Position numbers and translations under genes: made by a program
The notes under the pieces: generated by a model
What the model saw: only the letters and a program-made list of their open reading frames with translations
What the model was told of the DNA's origin: nothing
Databases searched by the model: none
Shown: piece by piece, positions 61,901 to 64,000 of the stretch
Layout of the letters: each line of letters starts with the position of its first letter
Position numbering within the stretch: position 1 is the first letter of the stretch
Assembly: GCA_963678675.1 (NCBI GenBank)
Contig: OY783195.1
Coordinates: 5,652,001-5,716,000 of the forward strand
DNA from: Xiphydria camelus
Lineage: Eukaryota > Arthropoda > Insecta > Hymenoptera > Xiphydriidae
Length of the DNA: 64,000 bases
Reading direction: 5' to 3'

Positions 61901-62390
61901 TAATGTAATTGAAATAATATATAGGATTCGCAATTGTTTCATATTCTTATATTTGTATAATTAATACCACATACATATTAGTACGTCATGGTATGCAGTT
62001 CATAAATGCATATTCTAATCTCTTCAATTGATTCAATGGAGTTATAACAATGCTGTGTAGCAAAGTCAGCGATAGGAACATTCTTAGGGCAAAAGAGAAG
62101 TTGATGATATCATTTGATTATTTACCTAGATCGTATTCTTGGGCGTATTACACTCAAGCTATTATATACATACGAGTGATATAAAATGTATTCCTTGAAA
62201 TTAAAAAAAAAATAAATAAATAAAGCTGTAAAAATGCAAGTAACTACGGAAATGCTATTACTGCGCGAAAGTATATTGCTTTGCATAGAGGTGATCGAGC
62301 TGTGGTAGTATTACAATATAGCTACTGCGATATGTAACTGACTATTAGACGAGATACTTGTGTATTGTGTACAATAAATGTATACTTGTG

Positions 62391-62531
62391 ATTACGGCGA
62401 AAAAAATATTTTGTTGGGCCAAGTAAATATATATTAATTATTACACAATGTCTCTTTCATTCAAACAAAAATAGAGTAATAGCTAATGAATACTTACTTG
62501 GCCCAAAGAAACATTTCTTTCGCCATAATTA
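62391..62531. mobile_element. Short inverted-repeat MITE
   Basis: GATTACGGCGAAAAAAATAT at the left and TTCTTTCGCCATAATTAA at the right, with GGGCCAAGTAA and TTACTTGGCCC inside, form arms of about 45 bp. Confidence 0.55.
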
Positions 62532-63250
62532 AGTACTCTGAGGGAAGAGGTCTAGTTAAATACGAACCTATATATATATATAAGAGAAAAATTTATTTGA
62601 GATAAACAGACATTTATTTAAATAGAATAAAAGTCTATTTATATTAAATTAATGTTTTGCATATCTTTTTAATCGAATATGTGAACCTAGTAGAACATTT
62701 ATCTAATTCAAATAGAGTTTTACTCAATGAGAATAAACTCCTTTTCATCTCAAATAAATTTTTTATTAGGTTCTTACTCAACTAGATGCGATGGAACACG
62801 ACTGATGAATACTAGCATGCTTATTACCAAACACCGTCCACATTTGCTTATAAGCATTCTCTTTTCCACCTCCGTCTCAGGAAGCATGCTCGAAAATCAA
62901 CCGTCGGTCGGTTTGTGAGCATGCTACTTCCAAGCATGCTTAATACTAGCAAGGCTATGGATACACATGCTACTAGGAGCACTTGCTCGAAAAAAAACAT
63001 GCTTTCGTGCTCGAAACTAGCAAATTGTGTATCTGTAGCTTCAGAGCTCTGTGAACGCCACAAAGCTCTAATATTCAGATTTAAGCCAATCATATTTCTT
63101 TGATTAGAATGTTGACCAATTAGATCGCATTATTCCCTCCTCTGTCCAGATCCCCTTTTTTCCAACGGGCCTCTGGCGTGGTCGTGTTCACGCCCTGGGC
63201 ACTCTTAGTTCTTACTAGGCTCACCGGTAGCGCTACTGGGCAAGCACGTG

Positions 63251-63498
63251 TGGCGAAAAGGATGTGGTCGCCATCTTATCGGCGGAGCGTTTCGTCCCGG
63301 AGTCGGCCTGTGGACTCGTCAGTAAGGCTAGGCCGACTCCTGCCTTAGACGCTCTGTGGTCCTCGGTGATAGATGGGCAGTTGCGGTCTTATATAGAAAC
63401 TTGCCCGTTGATGGACCACTAACGAGAAGCCGAAAGCCGTGGAGTCGAAGGTCGGCGCCACCTGGCGGCAAGGCGCCGTAGCGCGACGGGCCGCTACA
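63251..63498 (-). mobile_element. Ribozyme-bearing repeat, distal copy
   Basis: Read on the - strand it starts TGTAGCGGCCCG and ends CTTTTCGCCA, like copies 1 and 2. It carries TATATAAG (63388-63395) and the hammerhead core. The upstream half differs greatly from copies 1 and 2, sharing only short blocks such as CTAGTGGTC-like and GTTTCTATATAAGACCG. It is a single copy, with no partner seen within the window. Confidence 0.6.
63285..63354 (-). ncRNA. Hammerhead ribozyme (type III topology), distal copy
   Basis: On the - strand all 70 nt match 16914-16983 exactly. Stem III GAGCG occupies 63354-63350 and pairs with CGCUC at 63289-63285. Cleavage falls after the C at 63348. Exact identity of the core beside diverged flanks suggests constraint on the ribozyme. 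Confidence 0.85.
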
Positions 63499-63791
63499 CA
63501 CGCAACAACTTGGCCGTCGACTGTGTCGCGTCTGTAGTCAGACTTAACTTAAAATCCCTATTTCCGGAAATTACTAGATCTGTGGCGGCGCATTTAAACG
63601 CTTTGTATTAACGTTTAATCATCATTGTTCATTAGGAAGTAAGGTATAGATGAAACGTAGTAGAGAGAAAGAACGAGAACGTCGGGGACTGCGTGATAAG
63701 CTAAATAAGTCGCGGGTCACAGTGGTTTCTATTCGCGAGATTATAAACGCCTTCATTGAATGATAGACAGGGGATCTAAGCCGCAAGCCAC

Positions 63792-63884
63792 TGCGATCTC
63801 CGTTTATAAATATAGTATTTCCTTTCGTGAACCGAAGACTGCGATCTCCGTTTATAAATATGGTATTTCCTTTCACGAACCGAT
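63792..63884 (+). repeat. Two tandem ~46-bp units with TATAAATA
   Basis: Both units read ACTGCGATCTCCGTTTATAA onward and differ at few positions. Each includes a TATAAATA motif. No associated gene is visible. Confidence 0.6.
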
Positions 63885-64000
63885 AGGCCATAGTTTAGCT
63901 AGCGAGAACAGGTCCCCTTTCTTCGAGTCACGTAGGATGGGGGTCGACGCGTTCTTTCTTCGCACGTGGACGCGTGGTGCGTGGATTACATCATCGTGCG

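Larger units (their letters stand above)
61901..64000. other. Right-end repeat region
   Basis: No gene is recognised. It contains a small MITE (62391-62531), AT-rich inverted arms at about 62580-62770, the third ribozyme repeat (63251-63498) and a 46-bp tandem duplication (63792-63884). Confidence 0.5.

Overview
The window reads as a CpG-rich, intron-containing insect nuclear genome, most probably hymenopteran. That is inferred from gene content, short introns with clean GT/AG junctions, and a heavy load of small foldback transposons. No bacterial or organellar features are seen. Exon models were built by hand from splice sites, reading phase and family knowledge; no alignment was run.

Gene layout, left to right: (1) + strand, five 3' exons of a dpr-family immunoglobulin gene (5873-11977), with introns full of palindromic elements. 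(2) - strand, SNX6 sorting nexin (13567-16179, 10 exons, 407 aa). (3) A 1.9-kb spacer with two direct copies of a TATA-plus-ribozyme repeat. (4) + strand, methylthioribulose-1-phosphate dehydratase (18074-19013, first exon not resolved). (5) - strand, CWF19L1 (19330-21266, 2 exons, 547 aa). (6) A transposon island, 21.3-32.1 kb, with nested and tandem elements and one small gene resembling a GTP cyclohydrolase I feedback regulator (25185-25568, - strand). (7) - strand, NBAS (32119-40421, 17 exons, 1966 aa), head-to-head with (8) + strand PEX11 (40657-41487, 227 aa) over a 235-bp shared promoter. (9) + strand, a divergent Cys-loop ligand-gated channel (42366-44232, 9 exons, 380 aa). (10) A spacer with foldback elements. 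(11) - strand, MANEA-type endo-alpha-mannosidase (47800-49486, 4 exons). (12) + strand, SCAF4/SCAF8-type CTD-binding factor (50726-58071, 15 exons, 1659 aa). (13) About 5.9 kb without recognisable genes, carrying a third ribozyme repeat near 63.3 kb.

The genes are unrelated in pathway: vesicle traffic (SNX6, NBAS), peroxisomes, methionine salvage, RNA processing (CWF19L1, SCAF), Golgi glycan trimming and neuronal surface or channel proteins. Shared control is suggested only for the NBAS/PEX11 head-to-head pair.

The most unusual content is a dispersed repeat carrying a complete hammerhead ribozyme (16914-16983, 17288-17357 and, on the - strand, 63285-63354). All catalytic-core positions are present. 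The 70-nt core is identical in all three copies, although the flanks of the third copy have diverged. Two copies lie in direct tandem 374 nt apart, one with an upstream TATATAAG box, a layout expected of a retrozyme-like or ribozyme-bearing terminal-repeat element. The two ribozyme loops share 11 nt of perfect complementarity. A second informative feature is a duplicated repeat at 27.4-28.4 kb in which one copy is interrupted by a foldback MITE and the other keeps the empty target site, revealing a TA target duplication.
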